From: Spectribacter acetivorans
GTDB lineage: Bacteria > Pseudomonadota > Gammaproteobacteria > Nevskiales > Salinisphaeraceae
DNA length: 64,000 bases
Assembly: GCF_031846305.1 (NCBI RefSeq)
Contig: NZ_JAVRHY010000001.1
Span: 310,001-374,000 of the forward strand
Direction: 5' to 3'
Notes under the pieces: generated by a model
Seen by the model: the letters and a program-made list of their open reading frames with translations, nothing else
What the model was told of the DNA's origin: nothing
Databases searched by the model: none
Program-made: the position numbers and the translations under genes
Part shown: piece by piece, positions 16,842-25,122 of the stretch
Layout: every line of letters begins with the position of its first letter
Position numbering within the stretch: position 1 is the first letter of the stretch

Positions 16842-17236
16842 GCTGTTGTCTCCTGATCGAGCGCTTCGATGATGGGGCAGCCGCTGACGGTGCCGCGCCC
16901 GGAGCAGCGCTGGTCCAGATCCGCCAGGGCGTCGCGCATGCGCTGAAGGTCGGCCAGTCGCGCGTCTAGGTCCGCCAGCCTGGCCCGGGCCAGCTCCTTC
17001 ACGGCGGCCCGGTTGTTGCCGGCTTCCCGCAGGCTTAGCAGTTCGCCGATCTCGGCCAGGGTGAAGCCCAGGGTCTTGGCCCGCCGGATGAATCGCAGCC
17101 GGCGGGCCGCGTCCGGCGGATAGCGGCGGTAGCCGTTGCCGGATCGCGGGGGCGGCGGCAGCAGGCCGCGACGTTCGTAGTAGCGGATGGTTTCCACGTC
17201 CGAGCCGGCGCGGCGGGCCAGCTGGCCGATGGTCAT
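16838..17236 (-). CDS. MerR-family transcriptional regulator
   Basis: A 132-residue MerR regulator: the N-terminal winged helix-turn-helix (MTIGQLARRAGSDVETIRYY), the GNGYRRYP wing, a dimerisation coiled coil, and a C-terminal metal loop C111-SGRGTVSG-C120-P. The two cysteines have MerR-like spacing (nine residues), but the third mercury ligand (Cys82 of Tn501 MerR) is not present in the equivalent helix (around NNRAAV), so Hg(II) is not an obvious inducer. The frame is open to ATG 17275, but the promoter's -10 would lie over that start; ATG 17236 or a leaderless ATG 17260 is more plausible. It is followed by the overlapping DUF4396 gene. Confidence 0.88.
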   Translation of the reverse strand: MTIGQLARRAGSDVETIRYYERRGLLPPPPRSGNGYRRYPPDAARRLRFIRRAKTLGFTLAEIGELLSLREAGNNRAAVKELARARLADLDARLADLQRMRDALADLDQRCSGRGTVSGCPIIEALDQETTA

Positions 17237-17267
17237 GTCGGACTCGGAAAGCGCGTTCATGGTCGCC

Positions 17268-17298
17268 ATTGTCACCCCGGAGTTGACTACGGGGTCAA
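17268..17298 (-). promoter_or_regulatory. MerR-type promoter/operator with 19-bp spacer
   Basis: On the minus strand a -35 TTGACC (17293-17298) and a -10 GACAAT (17268-17273) are separated by 19 bp, the elongated spacer typical of MerR-controlled promoters. The dyad ACCCCG-N10-CGGGGT (17274-17295) covers the spacer. It drives the merR-DUF4396 pair, implying autoregulation. Predicted transcription starts near 17261. Confidence 0.75.
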
Positions 17299-17301
17299 GT
17301 C

Positions 17302-17336
17302 GAAAGAAAGCCCCGTTGCCGAATCGGCAACGGGGC
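17302..17336 (-). terminator. rho-independent terminator of alkB
   Basis: A perfect 12-bp stem with an AAT loop (17310-17336) is followed on the minus strand by TTTCTTTC. It ends 27 bp past the alkB stop and isolates alkB from the MerR promoter immediately beyond. Confidence 0.85.
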
Positions 17337-17362
17337 GCTGCAGGCGGGTCCGTCGATCGGTG

Positions 17363-18520
17363 TCAGGCGGCGGCGTACCGCGCCTTGAGCGCGGCTTCCC
17401 GGCCGGGCTGCAGATTGGCCCGGTCCAGGTCGCCGTCGTAATGGGCGACCACCTTCGGGTCCATCACCCGGTACCAGAGCCAGGGAATATAGGCCAGCAC
17501 GATCATGCCGGCGTAGCCGGTGGGCAGCTGCGGGGCATCGTCAAAGTGGCGCAGGGCCTGGAACCGGCGGGTGGGGTTGGCGTGATGGTCGGAGTGGCGC
17601 TGCAGGTGGTAGAGCAGCACGTTGGTCACGATGTGGTTGTTGTTCCAGGAGTGTTCCGGCTTGCAGCGCTCGTAGCGGCCGTCATCGCCCTGCCGGCGCT
17701 TGAGGCCGTAGTGCTCGAGGTAGTTGACGGCTTCCAGCAACGAGGCCCCGATGGCGGCCTGGATCAGCAGGAACGGCAGCACGACCCAGCCGAACAGCAG
17801 CGCGAGGCCGCCGAACAGCACCACGGTCATGGACCAGGCCTGAAGGTTCTCGTTCTCGAACGACCACACGCTCTTGCCACAGCGGGCCAGGCGCTGCTTC
17901 TCGATCTCCCAGGCCGAGGTCAGGCTGCCGATCACCGTGCGTGGCAGGAAGCGGTAGAAGGATTCGCCCATGCGCGAGCTGGCCGGGTCCTCGGGGGTGG
18001 CCACGCGCCGGTGGTGGCCCTTGTTGTGCTCCACGAAGAAATGCCCGTAGGCCACCGGGGCCAGCGCGATCTTGGCCAGCCACTTCTCGCCGGCGGGCTT
18101 CTTGTGCCCGAGTTCGTGCGCGGTGTTGATGCCCACGCCGGAGAGGATGGCAAGCGACCAGGTCAGGCCGGTCAGTGCCACCCAGTCGAGCGAGCCACTG
18201 CCCACCAGCCAGGCGGCCCAGACCACCACCACGTACTGGACCGGGATGAACAGGTAGGTGCACCAGCGGTAGTAGGGATCGTCCTCGAGCTGGCGCAGCA
18301 CGCTGTCGTCGGCGTTGCTGTCGTCGTCGCCCACCAACCAGTCGGCGAGCGGAACCAGCCCGTAGAGAAAGGCCGGGGCGAAAAACCAGGCCCAGCTGCT
18401 GCCGGTGAGCCAGGCAAGCGCCCCGCCGATCATCGGCAGGAAGGCGACGACGGCGCCCCACAGCCAGAGATAGCGTTTGCTGTCGTGGGCGCGGGCGAGT
18501 TCGGCGGTGGTGACACTCAT
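17363..18520 (-). CDS. alkB: alkane 1-monooxygenase (integral-membrane, AlkB-type)
   Basis: A 385-residue integral-membrane non-heme di-iron hydroxylase that oxidises n-alkanes to 1-alkanols with electrons from rubredoxin. All histidine boxes are visible: HELGHK (135-140), EHNKGHHRRVATPEDPAS (from residue 164), the NYLEHYGL signature, and LQRHSDHH, with about six membrane helices. The start chosen is ATG 18520, preceded by GAGGAG; an upstream in-frame ATG at 18562 would lie inside a perfect operator palindrome. No rubredoxin or rubredoxin reductase is encoded here, so its electron donors must be elsewhere. A divergent TetR regulator and a downstream aldehyde dehydrogenase complete the module. 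Confidence 0.95.
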   Translation of the reverse strand: MSVTTAELARAHDSKRYLWLWGAVVAFLPMIGGALAWLTGSSWAWFFAPAFLYGLVPLADWLVGDDDSNADDSVLRQLEDDPYYRWCTYLFIPVQYVVVVWAAWLVGSGSLDWVALTGLTWSLAILSGVGINTAHELGHKKPAGEKWLAKIALAPVAYGHFFVEHNKGHHRRVATPEDPASSRMGESFYRFLPRTVIGSLTSAWEIEKQRLARCGKSVWSFENENLQAWSMTVVLFGGLALLFGWVVLPFLLIQAAIGASLLEAVNYLEHYGLKRRQGDDGRYERCKPEHSWNNNHIVTNVLLYHLQRHSDHHANPTRRFQALRHFDDAPQLPTGYAGMIVLAYIPWLWYRVMDPKVVAHYDGDLDRANLQPGREAALKARYAAA

Positions 18521-18544
18521 GTTGACCAGTCTCCTCGTTGATCG

Positions 18545-18564
18545 AATTGACCGAGTGGTCAATT
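18545..18564. promoter_or_regulatory. perfect palindromic operator between alkB and tetR
   Basis: AATTGACC, a GAGT spacer and GGTCAATT form a perfect 8-4-8 palindrome at 18545-18564, between the predicted alkB transcript start and its ATG. A related imperfect copy (TTAACCGA/CCGGTAAG, 18607-18622) lies in the alkB promoter spacer. The pair is well placed for the adjacent TetR regulator. Confidence 0.72.
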
Positions 18565-18597
18565 CCGGCTGCGCCGTTCAGTGCAGCAATAAGTCGG

Positions 18598-18626
18598 ACG
18601 ATAAAATTAACCGACCGGTAAGTCAA
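18598..18626 (-). promoter_or_regulatory. alkB promoter overlapping a second operator copy
   Basis: Minus-strand -35 TTGACT (18621-18626), 17-bp spacer, -10 TATCGT (18598-18603). The spacer contains the second operator-like sequence, so a bound repressor would occlude RNA polymerase. Predicted start near 18591. Confidence 0.65.
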
Positions 18627-18668
18627 TAGCATGCTATCCTTTGGCCAAATTCCCGCGATGGCACGCCC

Positions 18669-19322
18669 ATGCCCCGCCGCCCCGCCAGTGAACAGGGCGA
18701 TACCCTCAAGCAGGTCCGCGAGGCCGCATTCTCGTTGTTCGGCCGTTACGGCTATGACGGCGTGTCGATGCTGGCCGTGGCCCGAGCCGCCGGTCTGACC
18801 AAGGCCGCGCTCTACTGGCACTACGACGGCAAGGAAGCCCTGTATACCGACTGCGTGCGCCAGCTGAACGCGTTGTTCCGCCGCCACGTGTTCACCCGCA
18901 TGGCGGCCGAGGACACCCCGATCGAGCGTCTGATGGCGATCTTTCGCGGCATGGGAACGCTGCTGGCGGACCCGGCGGTGGACGAGGGCGTGGCCGGCTA
19001 CTGGCTGATGCCGTCCACCGCGGACGTCGCGGAGGCGCGCGCGGTACAGGCGCAGTTCGAGGAGGCGTCGGCCCGGGTCATTGGCCAGGCCATCCAGGCG
19101 GCGGTGGACGACGGCGACCTGACGCTGGATATCCCCGTCGTGGACATGGCCCAGGCGGTGATGGCCACGATGGAAGCGATCGTGCTGCCGCTGCGGCGCA
19201 GCAACCCCGAGCGCAGTCGCCGTCTGATTGCCGCCCTGGCGCATACGTTCTTTCGTGCCCACGCGGTCCGGCCGGAGCTGGCGCGGATGGCGATGGGCGA
19301 AAGCGGCCTGGCCACGACTTAG
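18669..19322 (+). CDS. TetR/AcrR-family transcriptional regulator
   Basis: A 217-residue TetR-family regulator with the N-terminal helix-turn-helix (AAFSLFGRYGYDGVSMLAVA then AGLTKAALYWHYDGKEALY), followed by a helical ligand-binding domain whose C-terminal half resembles the AcrR type. It is transcribed away from alkB across a 148-bp region with two related operator sequences, so repression of alkB and of itself, relieved by an alkane-derived or acyl ligand, is the natural reading. No strong ribosome-binding site is seen before its ATG. Confidence 0.9.
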   Translation: MPRRPASEQGDTLKQVREAAFSLFGRYGYDGVSMLAVARAAGLTKAALYWHYDGKEALYTDCVRQLNALFRRHVFTRMAAEDTPIERLMAIFRGMGTLLADPAVDEGVAGYWLMPSTADVAEARAVQAQFEEASARVIGQAIQAAVDDGDLTLDIPVVDMAQAVMATMEAIVLPLRRSNPERSRRLIAALAHTFFRAHAVRPELARMAMGESGLATT

Positions 19323-19405
19323 GTTCGGCATAACTGCCGATGGCCCTGACATAGTAGAGTGTGGCTTCCGTAGCGCATCGGGGGCGCACGACAGGAGGAG
19401 TGATC

Positions 19406-20863
19406 ATGAGTACTGCCGTACAGGACATTCGCGACCGGTTTGCCCAGGCACCGGACAATCAGGCCACCGAGATCGAGCGCGTATTCGCGCTGCAGCAGAA
19501 GCGGGCCCTGACCCTGCGCACGAGCACCGCCGCCGAGCGGATCGCCAAGATCAAGCGACTCAAGCAGGCGCTGCTCGACCGCACCGAGGCAATCCACGAA
19601 GCCTGCTACAAGGATTTCCGCAAGCCGCCGGCCGAGGTCGACATGACCGAGATCATGCCGGTGGTGATGGAGGCCAACGACGCCATCCGCCATACCAAGC
19701 GGTGGATGAAGCCGATGAAGGTGCCCACCACGCTGGCAATGCTGGGCACCAAGGCGCACGTGCGCTACGAGCCAAAGGGTGTGAGCCTGATCGTGTCGCC
19801 GTGGAACTACCCGGTCAATCTCACCTTCTCGCCACTGGTGTCGGCGCTGGCGGCCGGCAATACCGCGATCCTCAAGCCCTCGGAGATGACCCCGCACTGT
19901 TCCCAGCTGATGGAGGACATGGTGCGCGAGGTATTCGACGAATCCGAGATCGCCGTGTTCCAGGGCGCGGTGGAAACCTCGCAGAACCTGCTGGACAAGC
20001 CGTTCGACCACATCTTCTTCACCGGCTCCCCGGCGGTGGGCAAGATCATCATGGGCGCCGCGGCCAAGCATCTGACCTCGGTTACGCTGGAGCTGGGCGG
20101 CAAGTCGCCGGTGATCGTCGACAAGAGCGCCGACCTGGACAAGGCGGCCCGTGCGGTGGCCTGGGGCAAGTTCTTCAACAACGGCCAGACCTGCATCGCG
20201 CCCGACCTGACCTACGTCCACGCCGACGTGAAGGATGAGTTCGTCGAGGCGATCAAGCAGCGGCTGGAGACGATGTACGGCTCGCTCGAGAGTATCGAGT
20301 CGAATGCGGACTACGCCCGCATCGTCAACAACAAGCACTACAAGCGGATCAAGCATCTGCTGGACGACGCGCAGTCTCGTGGCGCCAGGGTGCTGGCGGG
20401 TGGCCAGCATGACGACGCCCAGGACTTCCTGGCCCCGACCCTGCTGACCGACATCGAGCCCGATGCCGAGATCATGCAGGAAGAGATCTTCGGGCCGCTG
20501 ATGCCGATCATGACCTTCAAGGACACCCGTGAAGTGATCGACGACATCAACAGCCGGCCCAAGCCGCTGGCGCTGTACGTCTTCGGCAAGGACAACGCGT
20601 TTGTCGATCGCGTCATCGGCGGCACCTCGGCCGGCGGTACCGCCATCAACACGGTGATGATGCAGTACCTGCACGGCAATCTGCCGTTCGGCGGGGTTAA
20701 CAACAGCGGCATCGGCATGGCCCACGGTCACTGGGGCTTCAAGAGCTTCTCGCACGAGCGGGGCATCGTGCGCGATCGCTTCTCGTCGACCCACCTGATG
20801 CACCCGCCCTACACGCCGTTCACGCGCAAGCTGATCAACTGGACGATCAAGTATTTCGTCTAG
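19406..20863 (+). CDS. aldehyde dehydrogenase, class 3 (fatty-/coniferyl-aldehyde type)
   Basis: A 485-residue NAD(P)-dependent aldehyde dehydrogenase of the ALDH3-like family. Key motifs: SPWNYPVNLTFSPLVSALAA, FTGSPAVGKIIMGAAAK, the general-base Glu in LELGGKSP, the catalytic Cys in FNNGQTCIAPD, and the EEIFGPLMP motif. The start ATG 19406 is supported by AGGAGG about eight bases upstream; an earlier in-frame GTG/ATG has no such site. It lies just downstream of the TetR gene and near alkB, so oxidation of fatty aldehydes formed from alkanes is the likely role, although automated naming would probably give coniferyl aldehyde dehydrogenase. A strong hairpin follows the stop. Confidence 0.9.
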   Translation: MSTAVQDIRDRFAQAPDNQATEIERVFALQQKRALTLRTSTAAERIAKIKRLKQALLDRTEAIHEACYKDFRKPPAEVDMTEIMPVVMEANDAIRHTKRWMKPMKVPTTLAMLGTKAHVRYEPKGVSLIVSPWNYPVNLTFSPLVSALAAGNTAILKPSEMTPHCSQLMEDMVREVFDESEIAVFQGAVETSQNLLDKPFDHIFFTGSPAVGKIIMGAAAKHLTSVTLELGGKSPVIVDKSADLDKAARAVAWGKFFNNGQTCIAPDLTYVHADVKDEFVEAIKQRLETMYGSLESIESNADYARIVNNKHYKRIKHLLDDAQSRGARVLAGGQHDDAQDFLAPTLLTDIEPDAEIMQEEIFGPLMPIMTFKDTREVIDDINSRPKPLALYVFGKDNAFVDRVIGGTSAGGTAINTVMMQYLHGNLPFGGVNNSGIGMAHGHWGFKSFSHERGIVRDRFSSTHLMHPPYTPFTRKLINWTIKYFV

Positions 20864-20905
20864 ATATTCGGGTATCGCGACCCGCCGCGGCGGGTGTTGA
20901 CCGGC

Positions 20906-20933
20906 ACGGCCCCACCATCAGGTGGGGCCGTTT
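20906..20933 (+). terminator. terminator-like hairpin after the aldehyde dehydrogenase
   Basis: An 11-bp perfect stem (20906-20916 with 20921-20931) with an ATCA loop, followed by only two or three further T. The stem is strong, but the short T tract makes efficiency uncertain. It lies 43 bp after the stop. Confidence 0.65.
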
Positions 20934-20987
20934 CATGTGGCCTGGCGTAAAATAACGGGCTCGAAACAGCACAACGGAGACAACCTG

Positions 20988-21854
20988 ATGGCGAGTGCCG
21001 CGCAACGCTTCAATCACGCGCTCAGCGAAGAGAACCCCCTGCAGATCGTCGGGGCCGTCAACGCCTACAGCGCGATGCTGGCCGAACACAGCGGCTTCCG
21101 CGCCATCTATCTGTCCGGCGGCGGCGTGGCCAACGCGTCCTACGGCCTGCCGGATCTGGGCATGACCAGCATGAACGACGTGCTCGAGGACGTGCGCCGC
21201 ATTACCGCCGCCACCGACGTGCCGCTGCTGGTCGACATCGACACCGGCTGGGGCAGCGCCTTCAACATCGCCCGCACCATTCGCGAGATGGAGCGCGGCG
21301 GCGCCGCCTGCGTGCACATCGAGGACCAGGTCGCGGCCAAGCGCTGCGGGCACCGGCCGGGCAAGGCCATCGTCTCCCAGCAGGAAATGGTCGACCGGGT
21401 GAAGGCCGCGGTGGACGCGCGTGACGAAATGCTGGTGATGGCCCGCACCGATGCGCTGGCCGTGGAAGGCCTGGACGCCGCCGTGGAACGTGCCGCGGCT
21501 TGCGTGGAAGCCGGCGCCGATTTCGTGTTCGCGGAGGCGATGACCGACATTGCCATGTACCAGCGTTTTGTCGACATCGGCGCGCCGGTGCTGGCCAATA
21601 TCACCGAATTCGGCGCCACCGACCTCTACACTACCGAGGAACTCGCCGCCCAGGGCGTGCGCATGGTGCTGTACCCGTTGTCGGCCTTCCGTGCCATGAG
21701 CCAGGCCGCTCTAAATGTCTACGGAGCGATCCGCGCCGATGGCACCCAGAAGAACGTGCTCGACGGCATGCAGACCCGCAACGACCTCTATGAGCACCTC
21801 GGCTACCACGAGTACGAGCAGAAGCTGAACGCGTTGTTCGGTCAGTCGGACTGA
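20988..21854 (+). CDS. prpB: methylisocitrate lyase-like (PrpB/ICL family)
   Basis: A 288-residue TIM-barrel lyase of the isocitrate lyase/PEP mutase superfamily. It carries the YLSGGGVANASYGLPDLG entry, the metal-binding DIDTGWG, EDQVAAKRCGH with the catalytic KRCGH, and MARTDALAVEGL. This pattern and the length match PrpB, which splits 2-methylisocitrate into pyruvate and succinate in propionate breakdown. The start is ATG 20988 with CGGAGA upstream; a TAAAAT -10-like hexamer lies at 20948-20953. No prpC, prpD or acnD is nearby, so the pathway partners must be elsewhere or the enzyme acts on another substrate. Confidence 0.9.
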   Translation: MASAAQRFNHALSEENPLQIVGAVNAYSAMLAEHSGFRAIYLSGGGVANASYGLPDLGMTSMNDVLEDVRRITAATDVPLLVDIDTGWGSAFNIARTIREMERGGAACVHIEDQVAAKRCGHRPGKAIVSQQEMVDRVKAAVDARDEMLVMARTDALAVEGLDAAVERAAACVEAGADFVFAEAMTDIAMYQRFVDIGAPVLANITEFGATDLYTTEELAAQGVRMVLYPLSAFRAMSQAALNVYGAIRADGTQKNVLDGMQTRNDLYEHLGYHEYEQKLNALFGQSD

Positions 21855-21872
21855 CCAGCCGCCCGACGCACC

Positions 21873-23051
21873 ATGCATCTGCTCGCCGTGGGCGGTGGCG
21901 GCGCGCTGGGCCGTGCCGCTCTGGACCGCATTCGTCAGCTGCCCGCGGTGGCTCGTATCACCGTGGCCGACTATGACGGTGCCGCGGCCGCTGCGGCTGC
22001 CGCCGAGCTGGGGGCATCGGCCGCGCCGCTGACGCTGGACATCTGCGATGCGGCGGCGCTTGACGCCGCGGTGGCCTCGGCCGATGTGGTGCTCAACACC
22101 AGCGGGCCCTATTTTCGTTACGGGCTGATCGTGCTGAAGGCGGCCCTGGCCGCCGGCCGCCCTTACCTGGATGCCTGCGACGATCCGGAAACTACCCTCG
22201 GCATGCTGGTGCTGGACCGGCAGGCCCGAACCGCCGGCGTGCCCGCGCTGATCGGCCTGGGCGCCAGCCCCGGCGTGACCAACCTGCTGGCGGTGGCGGC
22301 TCTCGAAGCCCTCGACGACACCCGGCGGCTGGCCACTGCCTGGCGCGCCGACGGCCGGCTGAGCGATGCGGACAATCGCGGGCCGCGGGACACGGCCACC
22401 GCGCTGGACCTCCACCGGGTGCAGCAGGCCAGCGGGCAGGTGTCGGTGTACCGCCACGGGGCCCGGGAACTCGCCGAGGCGCTGGCCCCGGTGAAGCTCT
22501 CGCTGCCCGGCTACGGCAGTCGTGTGTTCTATCAGTTCGGTCATCCGGAAGCGGTGACGCTGGGCCGCCGGTTTCCGGACCTGGCCGATGCGCCGAGCCT
22601 GATTGCCCTGACCGCCAGCCAGCACCACGGCTGGAAGGCGCTGATGCGCAGTAATACCGGTGCCGAGGATGAAGTCGACCGTCTGGCCGGGCTGCTGGCC
22701 GCCGGCGCCTTTCCCGGGCCCGGTCTGGGCCGGCGTCTGCGGCGATTCAGCGGGGGAGTGGCACCGCCAACGGCGGTACCCGAGCTGTTTGCCCTGGCCG
22801 AGGGACAGCGGGCCGGTCGCAACGCCTCGGCCCTGGCCGAACTGACGGCAGTGCCGGCCAGCAGCTACGCCGAACTGGCGGGCAGCGTTCTCGCGCTTGG
22901 CGTCCAGGCGATTGTCGATCGCCGTCTGCCGGAACCGGGCATTTTCACCCCCGAATCCGTGTTCGTGCCGGCAGCGTTCTTTCCGGCGCTGGCCGCCCTG
23001 ATCACGCCCGATAATCCGGAAAGCGATCTGTTGAAAATCACCGTTACCTGA
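21873..23051 (+). CDS. saccharopine dehydrogenase-like NAD(P)-binding protein
   Basis: A 392-residue protein with an N-terminal Rossmann fold of the saccharopine dehydrogenase NADP-binding type (GGGGALGRAALDRI, then ADVVLNTSGPYFRYG and a YLDACDDPE segment). The C-terminal half is less conserved. The enzymes of this superfamily act on lysine intermediates or on lipid-like substrates, and the substrate here cannot be told. It begins 18 bp after the PrpB-like gene and is probably co-transcribed with it. The start is an ATG with no strong ribosome-binding site. Confidence 0.82.
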   Translation: MHLLAVGGGGALGRAALDRIRQLPAVARITVADYDGAAAAAAAAELGASAAPLTLDICDAAALDAAVASADVVLNTSGPYFRYGLIVLKAALAAGRPYLDACDDPETTLGMLVLDRQARTAGVPALIGLGASPGVTNLLAVAALEALDDTRRLATAWRADGRLSDADNRGPRDTATALDLHRVQQASGQVSVYRHGARELAEALAPVKLSLPGYGSRVFYQFGHPEAVTLGRRFPDLADAPSLIALTASQHHGWKALMRSNTGAEDEVDRLAGLLAAGAFPGPGLGRRLRRFSGGVAPPTAVPELFALAEGQRAGRNASALAELTAVPASSYAELAGSVLALGVQAIVDRRLPEPGIFTPESVFVPAAFFPALAALITPDNPESDLLKITVT

Positions 23052-23134
23052 TCCATCGCCGTCATTTCTGCGTAATAATGGGATGGAACGACCAATAATC
23101 GAGCCGGCCTCGACGCCGGTCGGAGGAGATTCCC

Positions 23135-25036
23135 ATGCGCGAATTGTCGGTGCGGCCGCTGATAACGGCCCTGGCCGCCCTGTTTCTGCTCGCCGCCTGT
23201 GGTGGCGATTCCGGCGGGGGTGGTCTGAGTCTCGGCCCCGGCGGCGACAACGGCGGTGACCCCGGTGATCCCGGCAACCCCGATCCGGCCAGCCGCGCCG
23301 GCGAAACCTACCGCCAGGCCATCCAGGTACCGAGCACCGACGATACCCTGATCGCCCAGGTATTCGAGCCGTCAACCGTGACCGATGGCGAGACCTACCC
23401 GCTGGTGCTGCACAGTCACGGCTACGGCGGCAGCCGCAACGCCACCCCCAGCGATTTCCAGCAGCGCCTGCGCGACGCCGGCTATTACGTGATCTCGTTC
23501 GATCAGCGGGGATTCGGGGAATCCTCCGGCACCGTGCGTATCCAGTCCCCGGATTTCGAGGGCCTTGACCTGATTGCCCTGCTGGACTGGACCGAAGCCA
23601 ACCTCGAGCAGCTGGCCTACCGCGACGGGCGCATGGTGGTGGGCAGCTACGGTGGTTCCTACGGGGGCATGTATCAGGTGCTGCTCGCGGCGGCGGACCC
23701 GGAACAGCGGCTGCGCGTGATCGCGCCGGATATCACTCCGCATGATCTGACCTTCTCGCTCAACCCCGGCGGCGCGATCAAGTCCGGCTGGGCCTTGGCC
23801 CTGATCGCCGGTGGCGAACTGCCGCTGCTGGGGCTGGCGACCGGCGGCGCCGGGCCGGAAGCGCTGGTGGACGAACTCGTCACGCTGGCGCTGGAGCGCC
23901 AGAATCTGCGCCAGGATCCGCTGATCGTCGAAATTCTCGCGGACGGGGCGCTCACCAATCGACTGTCCGACTCGGGTCGGAATCTGCTGGCCTATCACAG
24001 CTTCCGGCATTTCTGTGACGCGCAGGTCGCCGGGCCGCAGGATGGCTTCGTGGTGGGCATGCCCGACCCGCGGGCATTCAGCCCCGGCACCCCGCCGCCG
24101 GCCGTCGACGCCCTGATCACCCAGGGGTTCAAGGACACCCTGTTCAACGTCAACGAGGCGCTGGAAAACTATTCCTGTCTGCGCCAGGCCGGTGGCGACG
24201 TGCGTCTGCTGACGCACCAGACCGGGCATGTGCTGCCGGCAAGCCTGGAAACCCTGGGTCTTGAGGACCCGCTCGACCCCTTCTACGCGGCGATTAACCC
24301 GCCTGCGTTTCAGGACAGCGGCGGCAGTTTCAGCTGTGGCGGTCTCGATCTGGACGATGTGCGCTTCGGCTGGTTCGAAGCCAAGCTCAAGCGTGATTCG
24401 GCGGCGCTGGATTCGGCGCTGCCGATCGGCGACGAGATCTGTCTCAGCCTCGCCGAGGGTGACGCGATAACCGTCGACGAGGTTGCCGCCGGCGGCACCT
24501 CATTCGACCTGGCCATGACCACCGAAACCAACAGCCTGACTGGCGTGCTGGCTTCGCTGGCGGGCGGGGAAGTGCTCGAGCCCCTGGAACTGGGCACGAC
24601 GCCGCTCGCCACGGTGGATCAGCCGCGCATTCTGGCGGGCGTGCCCCGTCTTTCCGTGACCGTGGAGCCGGTCATTTCCCTGCTCGGCGATCTGGGCCTG
24701 GACTGCGCCCTGGAGGTTCTGCCGGGTCTGCTGCCAACCGGTTGCGATCCGATCCTGCTGTTCGCAGTGGTCCAACGGCCGCCCGGCCAGCAGCGCTGGG
24801 ACATGGTGGACGACCAGCTCACGCCCGTGCGCGGCTTCGACACCCATGAGCTGGACATGGTGGCTATTGCCGAGCGGTTGCCGGCCGGCACGGAACTGGG
24901 GCTGCAGGTGTTCGGATTCCATCCGCAGTACCCGGTGACGCTGTCCCGCGATCTGTTGGTGCCGGCGGTGACCATCGGGGGTCGTGTGGAGCTGCCGTTG
25001 CTTGAGGCCACGGATATCGTTCGGGATGGTGTCTGA
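23135..25036 (+). CDS. lipoprotein alpha/beta hydrolase (CocE / X-Pro peptidase-like)
   Basis: A 633-residue exported hydrolase. The signal peptide ends in a lipobox, LLAAC (Cys about residue 22), so it should be lipidated; a Gly/Asp/Pro-rich linker (about 23-52) follows. The alpha/beta-hydrolase core has HSHGYGGSRN (oxyanion strand), FDQRGFGESSG and the nucleophile elbow GSYGGSYGG. A possible catalytic His lies in the HQTGHVLP stretch. The C-terminal ~200 residues form a second, beta-rich domain as in CocE/PepX enzymes. The start is supported by GGAGGAGA. Esterase or amidase activity at the cell surface or periplasm is likely; the substrate is unknown. Confidence 0.85.
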   Translation: MRELSVRPLITALAALFLLAACGGDSGGGGLSLGPGGDNGGDPGDPGNPDPASRAGETYRQAIQVPSTDDTLIAQVFEPSTVTDGETYPLVLHSHGYGGSRNATPSDFQQRLRDAGYYVISFDQRGFGESSGTVRIQSPDFEGLDLIALLDWTEANLEQLAYRDGRMVVGSYGGSYGGMYQVLLAAADPEQRLRVIAPDITPHDLTFSLNPGGAIKSGWALALIAGGELPLLGLATGGAGPEALVDELVTLALERQNLRQDPLIVEILADGALTNRLSDSGRNLLAYHSFRHFCDAQVAGPQDGFVVGMPDPRAFSPGTPPPAVDALITQGFKDTLFNVNEALENYSCLRQAGGDVRLLTHQTGHVLPASLETLGLEDPLDPFYAAINPPAFQDSGGSFSCGGLDLDDVRFGWFEAKLKRDSAALDSALPIGDEICLSLAEGDAITVDEVAAGGTSFDLAMTTETNSLTGVLASLAGGEVLEPLELGTTPLATVDQPRILAGVPRLSVTVEPVISLLGDLGLDCALEVLPGLLPTGCDPILLFAVVQRPPGQQRWDMVDDQLTPVRGFDTHELDMVAIAERLPAGTELGLQVFGFHPQYPVTLSRDLLVPAVTIGGRVELPLLEATDIVRDGV

Positions 25037-25065
25037 TGTGGGGGCGTTTTGCTGGAGGGCCGCAG

Positions 25066-25083
25066 GGTGCCATTCATGGCGCC
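25066..25083. repeat. REP-like hairpin, copy A
   Basis: GGTGCCAT, a TC loop and ATGGCGCC form an 8-bp stem with one wobble. A closely matching copy occurs at 48428-48445, again just after a gene's 3' end, which suggests a dispersed intergenic repeat. Confidence 0.55.
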
Positions 25084-25122
25084 GATCTAATTTCCGCGGC
25101 AATTTAAAGAAGAAGATTCCGC

